DNA from: Phytomonas francai | Lineage: Eukaryota > Euglenozoa > Kinetoplastea > Trypanosomatida > Trypanosomatidae | Direction: 5' to 3' | Assembly: GCA_001766655.1 (NCBI GenBank) | Contig: MJCC01000024.1 | Location: 1-64,000 of the forward strand | DNA: 64,000 nucleotides | Shown here: one piece after another, positions 37,612 to 48,009 of the stretch | Numbering within the stretch: position 1 is the first letter of the stretch | Layout of the letters: the number at the start of each line of letters is the position of its first letter | The notes under the pieces: model-generated | The model's input: only the letters and a program-made list of their open reading frames with translations | Told to the model about the DNA's origin: nothing | Database searches by the model: none | Position numbers and translations under genes: made by a program

Positions 37612-39339
37612 CTAAACTGAATCCCAAATTAGTGTGTCCCCATCGGCTTCATTTTCTCCCTCAAGCACCTGAGTGGAAAGCCTGAACTGTGCGACGCTGC
37701 TGCGGGAAGACACTGAGCCTACTGTATTATTCAGCCAATGATTCGAAACACTAATAGCCTCCTGGAGGTAGTTCTGATGAAGCTTAAAAAGGGCCGCTGG
37801 GTTGATAGGCTGGAGGGGAGATGCCTCAGATTCTGTGGGTAGTGCAAGTGCGGGCGCATCCAATTCTGCTCCTGTGTTGTTCTCGAGTCCAGAGTGCGAA
37901 TGCAGATGCGACGAAGAGGGCAGACCGACGCCCTGCGAAGCCACAAAAGGATTCAGTAAGCCCAAAGCGTCAAGACCACAGGGAAGAAAAGCAGTGGGGA
38001 AGAAGTTCGCCGTGCAGAGAGACTCGAGCTCATTTTGCTGAACTGCATGGTCAGTCTCGATAACAAAGGGGTCGATACTAGGTTTTGCGCTGCCGTCCAT
38101 TGCTGGCGTGCTGTCATCCATGAAACGCTCCTGGACGTGGTTCCACAGGCCACGATAATACGGATGCGCGATATCAGCCCCGCAGCCGCCCTCCGTGGTC
38201 GTGGTGCTCAGTCGGCTGCTGACTGCCATCAGGGCGCTGCAGTGGGCGATGGCGCGCTGCCGCACCAGCTGCGCCACGAGCGGCAGCAAAGGCAGCTGTG
38301 TGCGCTGCATATCAGCCCGCAAAGAAGCGGGCACGACCGTGTTAACAAGGTTTTCCAACTCCTCGGGAAGCGGGGACGACTCGAGCGTCTTTGAGAGCCT
38401 TTCAAGACGATCGGTTTTGGTGCAAATCAGGATGCTCCGCACCGGGCACACGGAATCGGGCAGGACTCTTAAGGACTCGGCGTTCACCTCGTCCAAGCAC
38501 GCGCTAGGGCTCACCAGCGCCTCCTTGGCGAACCCCTTCGCGGCTAGCACCGCTCTCAACGGTCTCAGTCGTTTTTCCTGCTCCATCCAGTACTGTTGCT
38601 GGGCCTCGATCATCTGAATACGGCGCACCTCATCCTGGTTCGGCAGGTGCGTCGCCAGGAGCCTCGACACGTGAGTGTGTAAGGCGTCGTAGTTGGTGTC
38701 CAGCTGGGCCTGGATATCGCCCGGCCGGCTGACATCCACGACGAGAAGCACCACCGCCTCCTCCAGAGACCGCAACGTCGGCAGCGCAGCGAAGAGCGCG
38801 CCGGCGGTATCGCAGCAGAAGAACTCGACGGACCGCCGGACGAACCCCGCGTGGGGAGGGCCGCCGCCGTCGTCGTCATGTGAAGGCGCCGCACGCCGAG
38901 GGAGGCGTTGGAAGACGTAGTCGTGTGCAAGGCCCGCACCGTGCAGAGGACGGTCGCCGCCGTGGGTCGCCACCGCGGCGGGCGGCGAACCGTGGGGCTC
39001 GGAGGCGCGAGGGGGGCTGGTAAGGGGGCCGCCGGCCTCTGAGGCGGCTGCCGGGACGTAGAGCGGGAGACGGCTGTCCTCATCGAGGGTGGGGTGGTGA
39101 ACATCGTCGCCTGGCGCGTCGGGTGGCTCGGCAGCCCGGCGCAGTTGAGTGCTCAGGGTCCTTTTCCCGCTGAACATATTCCCAAACAGGACAACTCGTT
39201 TGCTTTCGTGCAGAGAGGCAACAAGGTCTGGTGACGGCAGACCGAGGTTATCCCAGAGCGACAACGCGGATGGGGTGGAAGCAGGTGCGGCCGTGGGCAG
39301 AGGTTCGGACCACTGCGAAGCTCTATTGAGGGTGGACAT
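37612..39339 (-). CDS. Dynein light intermediate chain-like P-loop-fold protein
   Basis: This is 575 residues. Near the N-terminus KRVVLFGNMFSGKRTL (about 48-63) has the strand and loop of a P-loop, but the GK is followed by Arg instead of Ser/Thr. An HDYVFQRL segment (about 139-146), EFFCCDTAG (switch-II-like DxxG) and VVLLVVDVSRPGDIQAQL follow, then LICTKTDRLERL, the NKxD-like motif as TKTD. This order, with an insertion and a long C-terminal region containing DPFVIETDHAVQQNELESL, resembles dynein light intermediate chains (cytoplasmic dynein 1/2, intraflagellar transport). It could alternatively be another Ras-like pseudo-GTPase. The part coding residues about 70-240 is very GC-rich compared with the rest. 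Confidence 0.55.
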   Translation of the reverse strand: MSTLNRASQWSEPLPTAAPASTPSALSLWDNLGLPSPDLVASLHESKRVVLFGNMFSGKRTLSTQLRRAAEPPDAPGDDVHHPTLDEDSRLPLYVPAAASEAGGPLTSPPRASEPHGSPPAAVATHGGDRPLHGAGLAHDYVFQRLPRRAAPSHDDDGGGPPHAGFVRRSVEFFCCDTAGALFAALPTLRSLEEAVVLLVVDVSRPGDIQAQLDTNYDALHTHVSRLLATHLPNQDEVRRIQMIEAQQQYWMEQEKRLRPLRAVLAAKGFAKEALVSPSACLDEVNAESLRVLPDSVCPVRSILICTKTDRLERLSKTLESSPLPEELENLVNTVVPASLRADMQRTQLPLLPLVAQLVRQRAIAHCSALMAVSSRLSTTTTEGGCGADIAHPYYRGLWNHVQERFMDDSTPAMDGSAKPSIDPFVIETDHAVQQNELESLCTANFFPTAFLPCGLDALGLLNPFVASQGVGLPSSSHLHSHSGLENNTGAELDAPALALPTESEASPLQPINPAALFKLHQNYLQEAISVSNHWLNNTVGSVSSRSSVAQFRLSTQVLEGENEADGDTLIWDSV

Positions 39340-40618
39340 TCGCTTTTACAAACGTCAGCTTCACTAAATGTCAAAAAAAAATCTAGAAAGTGGCGTATAC
39401 TAAAAACGTTGATGAGAAAGAAAGAAATCATTAAAAAGAAACATAAGGACACGTTTTTATATGAAAAAAAAAAAAGTGTTGAACAGAAGGAATAGTAACG
39501 AATGAATATTTAAAAAAAAAATGTAAGGAGCTCAAAAGTCACGCATACCCAAGCATACTGAATCAGGATGACTTCACAAAAACATAGAAAAGCAACCTGC
39601 TATAATCAGAAAGGATCTTGAATGGGCAACGTTTGTTAATTTTTTCGCTGTTGTCGTTTTGGGGTTGATGGGATCAAAAGCGTAAAATGGAATGGTTCAG
39701 CTAAAAGTATAATAAACTAGAGTCGAGGCAAGCGTGAATCCACGATTCAAATTTCTTTGCATGATGTACGGGAACGACCTATCTCAGGCTAGGGAGCAAT
39801 AGTGGGAAAATATGGAAATTTAAGGACGCGAAATTACAAAGTTCGTGGATACTGGCAGATCCCTCAGTGCGCAGTGACACGGAAACCATATTGCAGTTCA
39901 CAATGAAGGCGATCTAGTTGTCTCCACCACATGCAAATACATGGTGTTTATTGTAATAACAAAAGTACTCTAGACAAAGTCATCAGCCGCTATAAACAAC
40001 ACTGAAGAGTGTGAATTGGTGTCACGTTGCATTTTAAAGAATAGAAGTGTTTGCAGACAAAATTCCGACTCATTCCCTCCCTCTCCCTCCCAGTTAGGGA
40101 GAGGCTCCGCCACAGGCCAGAAGTCAAACAATCATCTCAAATACATATATAAAGAACGGGTAGAGTTCTTGGCATTTAAAGGAAGAGGAAATCACGAAGC
40201 TCCTTTGCATACCCCACATAATATGGGATGTTTTATGGAAGAAATAGACAGGCAGAGAAAAGCATAGCCAAAAAAGAGCTTGTGCTCGAAAGTGGCAAAT
40301 CTATATGACACTTCAGATATACCTAAACAGACAGAAAGAAGTAAATTAGACGGATAAAAAGGGTAGAAAATCACCGCTACACCGATGGTTATTTACACGA
40401 ATCAAACAAACAAAACAAGAAAAAAGGGAAAATGAAAAAGCGCTTTCAAAAGGATAAATGTTACATTGATTTCAAAAAATAAAAAAAGGTGAAGCATTTG
40501 CAGCCAGTCTGTAAATAATCAAAATGTCAATCACTTTGCCTCAACCCTAGCCCCCCACAATTGATCCGTTACTTTTTTGTCTATCTTTTTCACACACTAC
40601 TATTCTCTTCTATACCAC
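39340..40618. other. 1.3-kb AT-rich intergenic region
   Basis: The spacer between the TPR-DnaJ gene and the dynein LIC-like gene has many A-runs on the plus strand (39463-39475, 39512-39521). Short frames on both strands (40016-40267, 40192-40374) carry nothing recognisable. No RNA gene seen. Confidence 0.5.
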
Positions 40619-42235
40619 CTACTGAAAATAAAAGTAAGTTTGACCACTACCACCACCACCACCACCACCGGCTTGTTGAAAGAAATTCCTTACAAACCCT
40701 TCGGGAAAACCGCCCGTAGAGAAATGATATCGTTGCCCGTAGAACGGTTGCCCACCGCTTCCCTGACCCTGCGGTTGCATCACGTCCTCCCCGGCGTCGT
40801 AACGGGCTCGCTTATCTTTGTCAAGTAGAACCTCCTTCGCCTCGTTCATGTCGCGGAAGCGTTTATCCATCAAAGCGCGCTTTTCATTCGAAAGATTCTT
40901 CGATCGGAGCTGGTCTGGATGGTACTCCTTCGCGAGTTTGCGGTATGCGCGACGAATCTCCTGTGGGGACGCTGTCTTCGCAACGCCAAGAATTTTATAA
41001 TAATCTTTGCGTTTCCCGTTACGACGGATATTCTCAATTTTATGCAACAGAGTATCAGCCTTGCCACTCTGTGGATTGAGCTGCTTCGCCTTTTGGATTT
41101 CTTGAGTTGCCTTATCCAGTTCATCCTCTAGCAAAAAGAGTTCAGCTAGATTCAGGTGCACATCGGCGGCCGCCGGGCTCTGATCACCAAGCAGCTTTAG
41201 CGCCGCCCTGCACGACTGGTGGCCTTCCACTGTGTTCAGAAGTCCGACGTAGGCCTCACAGAGCCAGGCACTTAGCTGCTCCTCGTTCGGTGGGTGCTCC
41301 TCCCCTTTCATCGCAGAGGTGATCTCAGTCACGGCTTGTTTGAAATTCTTCTCAGAGATCCAGCGAACGATATTATCACTGTACTTCTGCTGGTTACGGA
41401 CAAGACGGTTCAGCCTTGCGCAGGGGGCGTACTCCGGATTGATAACAAGGCAGCGCCGCAGCTCTGACCTACATTGATCTATGGACCCCAAGCCTCTTAG
41501 GGCTTTCGCGTTCAGCACGATCGCTACAAGATTCTGAGAATCACGTGCTAATACACGTCTGACCTCGTTACTAACAACTTGATTATTCCCAGCCGCCAGC
41601 GCGCACGATGCACGACGTAACCGCATGCTTAAGCTATCCATTGCAAAGTCACGAATAATGTGCTCCAGCAACTCCACGCATTCCTCGTATCGTCGCAGCA
41701 GTCTGGGATTTTGGACAACAGGTTTATAGTCTTCCAGTGGTACCTCCAGTAGATCAGATAACAATTGCCACCGGTTGTAGTATTGCTTGAGCTTACCCAT
41801 CTGGACCTCTACCTCCCCCTCCTTCTCTGTCCTGCCCAATAAACCATAGATCTTCTTGAGATTTTTGGAGTCGGAAATAGCAGCCTTCAACTCCCCAGAC
41901 TGCACGTTAAGCGATATACGCAGAACTAACCCCTGAACGTGTTTCGGCGACTGAGCTAACAAGGAATCTAGGGCGGTCAGCGCCGCTTTGTACTCACCCA
42001 ATAGAGAAAGAAGCTGGGCGCGGCTATACAGGGCACGCTCACTATGCGGGCTGCGCACGTGCGCCTCGGTATACTTCGCAAGCGCCTCCCGGTAATGTTC
42101 ACGACCTCTACTCATGGCCTTATCACCGGCGGTAAGGAGAAGTCTCGTAGCTTCATCGTCCAAGGAAGATGTGACGAGGTAATTGCCAAAAGAGAGTAAC
42201 AGGATAAGCACGGAAAGAAACGATATCAACTTCAT
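40619..42235 (-). CDS. ER TPR-DnaJ co-chaperone, P58IPK/DNAJC3-like
   Basis: This is 538 residues from ATG 42235: a hydrophobic signal or anchor sequence ([17 protein letters not shown]), about nine TPR-like helical pairs (about 30-395), a J domain (about 410-482, DYYKILGV... with HPD at 439-441) and a Gly-rich C-terminus. The order signal-TPR-J is that of P58IPK/DNAJC3, an ER-lumenal co-chaperone of BiP in protein folding. The tail has no KDEL-like sequence (it ends YFYFQ). The glycine run comes from a (GGT)n tract (about 40647-40670). An upstream in-frame ATG at 42364 would put 43 residues before the signal sequence; the internal ATG is preferred. Confidence 0.85.
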   Translation of the reverse strand: MKLISFLSVLILLLSFGNYLVTSSLDDEATRLLLTAGDKAMSRGREHYREALAKYTEAHVRSPHSERALYSRAQLLSLLGEYKAALTALDSLLAQSPKHVQGLVLRISLNVQSGELKAAISDSKNLKKIYGLLGRTEKEGEVEVQMGKLKQYYNRWQLLSDLLEVPLEDYKPVVQNPRLLRRYEECVELLEHIIRDFAMDSLSMRLRRASCALAAGNNQVVSNEVRRVLARDSQNLVAIVLNAKALRGLGSIDQCRSELRRCLVINPEYAPCARLNRLVRNQQKYSDNIVRWISEKNFKQAVTEITSAMKGEEHPPNEEQLSAWLCEAYVGLLNTVEGHQSCRAALKLLGDQSPAAADVHLNLAELFLLEDELDKATQEIQKAKQLNPQSGKADTLLHKIENIRRNGKRKDYYKILGVAKTASPQEIRRAYRKLAKEYHPDQLRSKNLSNEKRALMDKRFRDMNEAKEVLLDKDKRARYDAGEDVMQPQGQGSGGQPFYGQRYHFSTGGFPEGFVRNFFQQAGGGGGGGSGQTYFYFQ

Positions 42236-43392
42236 GCGGAAGCTCAGCGTTTCCTCTACACAATTTCCTGCTTTCGCAAATGAGGCAGCAGTAAGAATAA
42301 TGTAACAGGATTTTACCAAAAAAAAGGAACTATTTTGGACCCGTTTTAAACTGTTCGAGATCACCTAAACGACGGGAAAAAATCTTTCACACGATAAAAA
42401 AAACTATGGTACCCCCCGCGCACAACTCTATGATAAACAGTCACAACAGGGAAAGGGGCAGGGGGGGGGGGGGGTAAACCCAAAACACTAAAAGGTAATA
42501 AAAAGAACCTAAACAATTTTTGCTATGGTAAACTCAATTCTGTTTCTGATTTTTGTTCTTTCCTTACACCAGTGTACCTTTCCTATTAATGTTCCTTCAA
42601 TAACACCCCTCCTTAATAGAAGTGAGGTTGTTAAAGAAAGATGTTAAACTAGAAGAAGTGACAAGCCCTAAAAAAAAAAATGATGGTTGAATGGGAAGTT
42701 TTTGAGAAGAAACAAAAGAAAGGCACACAAATTAATGCGGGTGCCTGCATCCATATAACTTATATTTACCCTTTATTCCGTAGTTGGAGTTATATCGAGA
42801 AAAGCTAGCTAGTATCTTTTACGTGCGTGAATAAACCATATGCTCTCCAAAATGAGACACCATTTGGGATATAACCCCTATCCCCCCAAGCCTCGCAAAC
42901 CCGTGAGCGAATGAGAAGACCAAGGCGCTTGAAAACAATTTACCGGTAGAAACTTCCCAACACCCCTCCCTGGTCGTGAAGCCACAGGACCAAAACTTGA
43001 GCTCCCATGCCTGTCCTACAGCTTAGTAGGTTCCGCCGAGGAAGTGTAACTACCATCATGACAGAGAGAGGAAAAGGGAAAATGTGGAGCGAAGAAGTCT
43101 CCATTATAGTGAAAATTGACTTAGCGCATGATAGAAGCGAAATCTGTGGTCAAGCCCTCTTTGCAAGGATAGCTTTTAAATCGCTTCATGTATCGGGAAA
43201 ACTGCGCCCTGCTTGCAGTTTACGAATTAAGGCAAGCTAAGGGTTCGAGAAAGTGCATGTGAAAAAGGGAAAATATCAAAGGAAACCCCATCCTGAAGAG
43301 GCCAGTGGACAAATAAGAAGGAAAACTCAACCCCTAAAGGATCCAAGATGGGCCCCTCTCTTGCTTTAGTTTAGGACTCGTTCACGTGATTT
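42236..43392. other. 1.15-kb intergenic region with poly-G14
   Basis: The spacer between the UHM protein and the DnaJ gene includes a 14-base G run (42461-42474) upstream of the DnaJ start. A plus-strand frame at 43007-43240 has no recognisable content. No gene supported. Confidence 0.5.
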
Positions 43393-44346
43393 TTAATCGT
43401 CTTCTAGGCCTAGCGCGCCTTTGCTGTAGAGTGCAAAGGGGAAAAAAGCCACAGACCAACGCGACTGTTTTTTCCCGTCGCTAAGTCTCTCCGCGACCCT
43501 GAAGGCGTCCGCGACGGTATCAAAGCAAACAAAAATACGAAGCCTCTCGCACGCCAACTGCGTCGAAGAAAGCTTTCGGGTATTCAGCAATTTTTCTTCT
43601 TCTGCAGCGGTCAAGACGTACCATCGCACGCTCCTCACGGTACCGTACGTGCCGCACACCGCCCGCACCTCCTCACAGCAAAGTCCGCATACCCGCTCGA
43701 GGTCGCTCGAGGTCGCAATAGCCGGCGGGTCCCTCGTGTAGTTTATCCGCAAGGTATTGCTTGGTTTTCCCGGGATGCTAAAGCCACGCGCCCCGCCCTC
43801 CCCGGGGGCCGCTGGGACCATCACATAACCACCAGCCGCGAGCGGCGCGGGCCTGAAGACGAGCGGCGCGGTGGAGGGCTCGCCGGGCGGAGGGGGGAGG
43901 GAGGTCCCCCCCCCCCGCTCCCGCTCCCCGTCCACGGCCCGCCGCATCTTCCCGAGCAGGTCGGCGATGCGGCCCCGCATGTCCCGGCCCTCGAGCCGCT
44001 GCCGTTGGTGCTCGACCTCGACCTCCTCGCGCTCGAGCTCGACGGCCCGCCGGACCCCCATCGCGGCGCTGTGCGAGATGCGCCGGCGGTGGAGCTCCTC
44101 CGCGGGGGCGTTGAGGGGGGCGAGGGGGGGGGGTGCCGCCCCTCCTCCCCCCTCCTCCGCCCGCGGCCCACAGAGGAGCTCCGCAGGGGCGGCCGCGCCC
44201 AGCAGGGCGTCCGAGAGGAAGTTTCGGCGCGCGCCCTCGCGCGGCGCTGGCGGGCCCTCGGCCGCCTCTGCCTTGGCGCCGCGCCGCCGCTGCACGCGCT
44301 CGATCTTGGCGCGCCGGTAGGTGTTCGGCCGCAGAGGGTTGTACAT
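43393..44346 (-). CDS. SPF45/RBM17-like splicing factor with C-terminal UHM-type RRM
   Basis: This is 317 residues from ATG 44346. It begins MYNPLRPNTYRRAKIERVQ, similar to the YDPxRPNDY N-terminal motif I recall of SPF45/DRT111. A Gly/Pro/Ala/Arg-rich middle (about 20-190) follows, and then residues about 197-308 fold like a U2AF-homology motif: LRINYTRDP, EEVRAVCGTYGTVRSVRWYV, RLRIFVCFDTVADAFRVAERL and SVAFFPFALYSKG, ending like the FY/F of UHMs. No G-patch is visible, and the R-X-F ligand motif is not obvious. The middle is coded by extremely GC-rich DNA with long C and G runs. An upstream ATG at 44472 adds 42 poorly coding residues. If right, it acts in nuclear pre-mRNA (here mostly trans-) splicing. 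Confidence 0.5.
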   Translation of the reverse strand: MYNPLRPNTYRRAKIERVQRRRGAKAEAAEGPPAPREGARRNFLSDALLGAAAPAELLCGPRAEEGGGGAAPPPLAPLNAPAEELHRRRISHSAAMGVRRAVELEREEVEVEHQRQRLEGRDMRGRIADLLGKMRRAVDGERERGGGTSLPPPPGEPSTAPLVFRPAPLAAGGYVMVPAAPGEGGARGFSIPGKPSNTLRINYTRDPPAIATSSDLERVCGLCCEEVRAVCGTYGTVRSVRWYVLTAAEEEKLLNTRKLSSTQLACERLRIFVCFDTVADAFRVAERLSDGKKQSRWSVAFFPFALYSKGALGLEDD

Positions 44347-45261
44347 GGATCGGAATGGGTGCGGAATGGTGTAACAACCACACGCTACTGGCTGGTAATT
44401 CTTGCTATTGTGACTTTTGGCACAAGACCACGGAGGGAAAGGAAAAAGCAGATAAGTAAGCAAAACATCCACGTACCGGATGAATAGGTAATAAATAAGA
44501 AGGAACAGATTGGGGGTGGTGGTCAGAATCAGAAGTTAATCCCAAAATAAATCAGAAACAGATCAACATTGGAGCAAGCTATCAGTAGTGTCAATCCACC
44601 TCAGAATGCCCGTTGCACCTTAGATATTATGATATTAATTTATTAAACAATGGTAAAAAAAAAAACGTTGATAATACTACAAAACAGCACTGAAAGCTCT
44701 GAGGACATAACGATGGGGGAAAAAAAACAATGTAAAATCTTAGTAATATAAATTGCATGGTTAAGCCTCGAAGTGCATGTTTAACCTAAAAAAAAGCGAC
44801 CAATGAAAGAAAAAAGCATAAAGCACAGAATAAATAACAACACGGTATTTAACATATCTGTTTGTCATATACCCTTTGGCCTTGTTTTTCTTTGCCTTCA
44901 TTTACTCCGCTCTATACCCCGAATCTCTATATCTCCCTTCCATTATACAGGTTCACAAATCGAAACTTCACACAAAGAATGCAAGGGCTGCATGTATGTA
45001 TAGAGAGAGAAAGATTATATAGATAGATATAGATAGATATAGATATAGATATAACCCCCCTAACCTCAATCCATCAGTTTGGGTCGCCTACGTCCTCCTC
45101 TGGTGCGCGAAATTAGAGGCAGAGCATCAATTCGCGTAGCGCTCAGAAACCAACATCCACGATGTGTTATGAATTGTGGCGCATAAAATGTGCACAACAT
45201 GTGATGACTGCTTTAGAGTTCCATAACACCGCCTGATACGAGAGGTATGCACACACAAAAA
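44347..45261. other. 0.9-kb intergenic region with GATATA repeat
   Basis: This is AT-rich DNA with an (AGATAT)n simple repeat at about 45019-45052. The region 45060-45240 is less AT-rich and is the expected 3' UTR of the STE11-like gene. No gene seen. Confidence 0.5.
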
Positions 45262-48009
45262 TCACTTCTTCATGCTCGACAGGCCCTCGATGGCATTATC
45301 AGTTGAGATCTCTTTTTCCACACAGCGGCGCGGCTTTGCAGAGGAGTCCATGAAAAACGAAGGGCTGTCAGTCTGCTTCTTGAGCACCATCGAGGAGGGG
45401 GTAGCGGGGACGGTGCTGTTGATGGTTGGTAGGAACGATCGCACCGAGGATGGAGCCGCCCTGCCTACCGAGTCGTCCACCTTGGCGACGTCCTTCATTT
45501 GAGGGTAAGACGGTTTGCTGAACAGCTTCTCCTCGCAGTGTACATGCCGCAGAATAGAATGGTTCGAGGATTGCATGACCTGAGGATCTGTGGTGACGGA
45601 CGAGGAGAGGGCGGATGCACTGACCTTGGAGGTGTTGGGGCCCATTTCCGCCGGGGCCGAATCCACCAGAAGCAGCACTGACTGAGCAGGCGGATCCTTG
45701 GAGTGTTTTTGCCTCAAACGATTCAGCTTCTTGCTGCTATCCCGCTGGTGGGGGGTGAATTTCTTGCCGAACTCCAAACTTAACATGGAGGGGGAGAGCG
45801 TTCTGGGGATGTTTTGCGTTTTCACATCAGCGAATGGGTTGAGCACCCCGCTGGACAGCGGGGGCGGCGAGGTGGGCTGATGCATGAGTGTCGTGATCTG
45901 CGCGGAGACCGAAGGGCCGGTGGTGGAAATCGCGAGGTCCGCCGGAGGGTGGGTCAGCCAAGGGTGAATGAGCAGCTGCTCCGCCGACGGCCGCTTGTTC
46001 GGGTCCCATTGCAGGCATTGCATAAGAAAATCCACCACATCAGACGACCAATTATGATCCTTAGGGATGTAGTGCTTAAAGAGGTCGTCGGTAGACTCTG
46101 CGAGCATCATCAATACGGAGTACTTTGTGACTAGATGGGATAACGGCGCTACCCCTGTCAGCATCTCAATCACACAGCAACCCACGGACCAGATGTCCGA
46201 CTCGAAACTCGAGATGCCTTGTATAACAACCTCAGGCGCGATGAAGTACGCCGTGCCGGCGATTTTGCCAACTCCCTTCTTCAAATGAATCTCCTGTGCC
46301 GTGCCGAAGTCCGCTAACTTAAGCGTGCCGTTCGGATCCACAAGCAGATTGTCCCCCTTGAGATCGTGGTGGGCAATCCCATTGGAATGCAGATAGGCGA
46401 CGGCCTGGAGAATCTGCCGAGTAAAATTCGCCACCTGTCGCTCCTGAAAAGAATCGAAGGTGCGGAGAAGTGAACTAATGCTCCCACCCGAGACGTACTC
46501 CATGTAGATACGTATATAGGAGTCATCAATCTCTTCGCCAAGATACTTAACGATGTTAGGATGATCCAGTTGTCGCATCAGCGACAACTCTTTCCATACC
46601 AAATCTAATTTCGATTGGAAATCTGCGTTGTTGCTGTTCAACGAGGAGTTAGGCATCTTCCCAACGTCTGCTGGAATGGAGAATGCTTCGGCCGCCTCCC
46701 TTTCTAACTCACCTGAAGTTGCGGGGCCATAACATTGGCGAGAGTTACTGCTGCTCTCATTAGAGGGGTACGAACGTCGCAATGAGTTGCCGATTGGAAT
46801 CTCCTTGACCGCTATGATGCGGTTGGTGTCGAGAACCATCGCCTGGAAGACCATCCCGTAGCTTCCTTTGCCAATGAGGGCCCTGCGGTTCAGTCGGACA
46901 CGCAGAGCAAGCTCCTTTCCTGTGGCGGTACCCTCCATGGTATCGGTCAACAAAACTTTGCACACATCATCATCTGGCTTCGCCTGGCAAGACCTCTGAA
47001 AGTCGACGCAGGAGTGACTCCTGTGCAGCTCGTCCTGCTGCGTACTATTACACCCGTTCACGTAATCGGCGGTAGATGTGGAAAGGCTCGTGAGGAATTG
47101 ACTGTTGGTTTCATGAGAGGAAAACTTGTTGTTGGTCACACAATTCATCTCACTAAGGGAGGTGATCGCGCACGAGTCTCGTACTTTGGACGGCGAATTG
47201 TATGTATTGATGTTGGGGCAGGGGCGACTGCCATTGTTCGTGCGTCCCGGGGAATGTGAGTCGCGACATCGCGATATCTGCAACGCCTGAGGCAAGCCAA
47301 TGTTGTCAATTCCCCCATTCGCGGAGAGCGATAGCCAAAGAGGATGCGCGTCCGCGCCATTCTCAGAGCAGGCAATGACCGGATCCTTTGGGCTCTGTTT
47401 AACAGCAAGGCTGGCAGGATCTAAGCCAAGAGGGTAGCTTGAGTAACACGGGGCGAAATCGGACATCTCGTTACCTAGATTATTAACAGAATCACTTTGG
47501 TGATGTGCGTGCCTTTTACGACGGTGGCGGTGGTTTCGCTGTGCCTCGTCAAGCGTTTCCCCAGAGCTCCGCTGCTGTGTGTGGTGTTTAACAACCCTAC
47601 GCGTCTTGCCCTGCTGGTTGGCACTTGTATTGAAGATTACGACCTTGGGAGTACTCGGTAGGGCAGATAGTGGAGTGCTTCTGCAGCTATCATCCACCTG
47701 CAGAATATCCCCCTCCAGGGCTGCTACTTTTTTATATTTCGCATGCAATTTAGCGCAGCGGCCCTCCTCACCAGGTGCCTTGAGCCCACAAGACTTTCGT
47801 ACAGGAACGGCCTCCCCATTTGAAAACGGTGTCATGAAGAGGGACGGAGCTTTACTCTGGGAGATCCCAACCGTTGGGGAGGCAGGGTGCGAGCCGATGC
47901 TGCGGTTCTCGGGTAAAGAATAGGGCAGAGGCAGGCCCACGTTAGACTGCTTCAGTGCATTAGGCGACGGAAGTATAGTGCTGGTAAAATGATGCTCGGG
48001 TAATGACAT
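45262..48009 (-). CDS. STE11/MEKK-type protein kinase with HHD catalytic loop
   Basis: This is 915 residues. A 370-residue low-complexity, Ser/Asn/His-rich N-terminal region precedes the kinase domain (about 370-645): GKGSYG loop (about 380-385), VKE lysine (about 402), helix-C glutamate in WKELSLM (about 474), LDHPNIVKYLG, catalytic loop IAHHDLKGDN (about 545), ADFGTA (about 566) and GTAYFIAPE (about 585-593). SGGSISSLL and HPNIVKYLG are typical of MAPKKKs (STE11/MEKK). Two oddities: the HRD arginine is His, and a Ser/Asn-rich insertion of about 60 residues lies between beta-3 and helix C. The approximately 260-residue C-terminal tail is disordered. The frame opens seven codons earlier at GTG; ATG 48009 is the first Met. 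Confidence 0.85.
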   Translation of the reverse strand: MSLPEHHFTSTILPSPNALKQSNVGLPLPYSLPENRSIGSHPASPTVGISQSKAPSLFMTPFSNGEAVPVRKSCGLKAPGEEGRCAKLHAKYKKVAALEGDILQVDDSCRSTPLSALPSTPKVVIFNTSANQQGKTRRVVKHHTQQRSSGETLDEAQRNHRHRRKRHAHHQSDSVNNLGNEMSDFAPCYSSYPLGLDPASLAVKQSPKDPVIACSENGADAHPLWLSLSANGGIDNIGLPQALQISRCRDSHSPGRTNNGSRPCPNINTYNSPSKVRDSCAITSLSEMNCVTNNKFSSHETNSQFLTSLSTSTADYVNGCNSTQQDELHRSHSCVDFQRSCQAKPDDDVCKVLLTDTMEGTATGKELALRVRLNRRALIGKGSYGMVFQAMVLDTNRIIAVKEIPIGNSLRRSYPSNESSSNSRQCYGPATSGELEREAAEAFSIPADVGKMPNSSLNSNNADFQSKLDLVWKELSLMRQLDHPNIVKYLGEEIDDSYIRIYMEYVSGGSISSLLRTFDSFQERQVANFTRQILQAVAYLHSNGIAHHDLKGDNLLVDPNGTLKLADFGTAQEIHLKKGVGKIAGTAYFIAPEVVIQGISSFESDIWSVGCCVIEMLTGVAPLSHLVTKYSVLMMLAESTDDLFKHYIPKDHNWSSDVVDFLMQCLQWDPNKRPSAEQLLIHPWLTHPPADLAISTTGPSVSAQITTLMHQPTSPPPLSSGVLNPFADVKTQNIPRTLSPSMLSLEFGKKFTPHQRDSSKKLNRLRQKHSKDPPAQSVLLLVDSAPAEMGPNTSKVSASALSSSVTTDPQVMQSSNHSILRHVHCEEKLFSKPSYPQMKDVAKVDDSVGRAAPSSVRSFLPTINSTVPATPSSMVLKKQTDSPSFFMDSSAKPRRCVEKEISTDNAIEGLSSMKK

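Noticed and set aside
43778..44487. Long open frames on both strands over the GC-rich part of the SPF45-like gene
   Set aside because: High GC removes stop codons. Only the frame with the N-terminal YNPLRP motif and the RRM-like end is protein-like.
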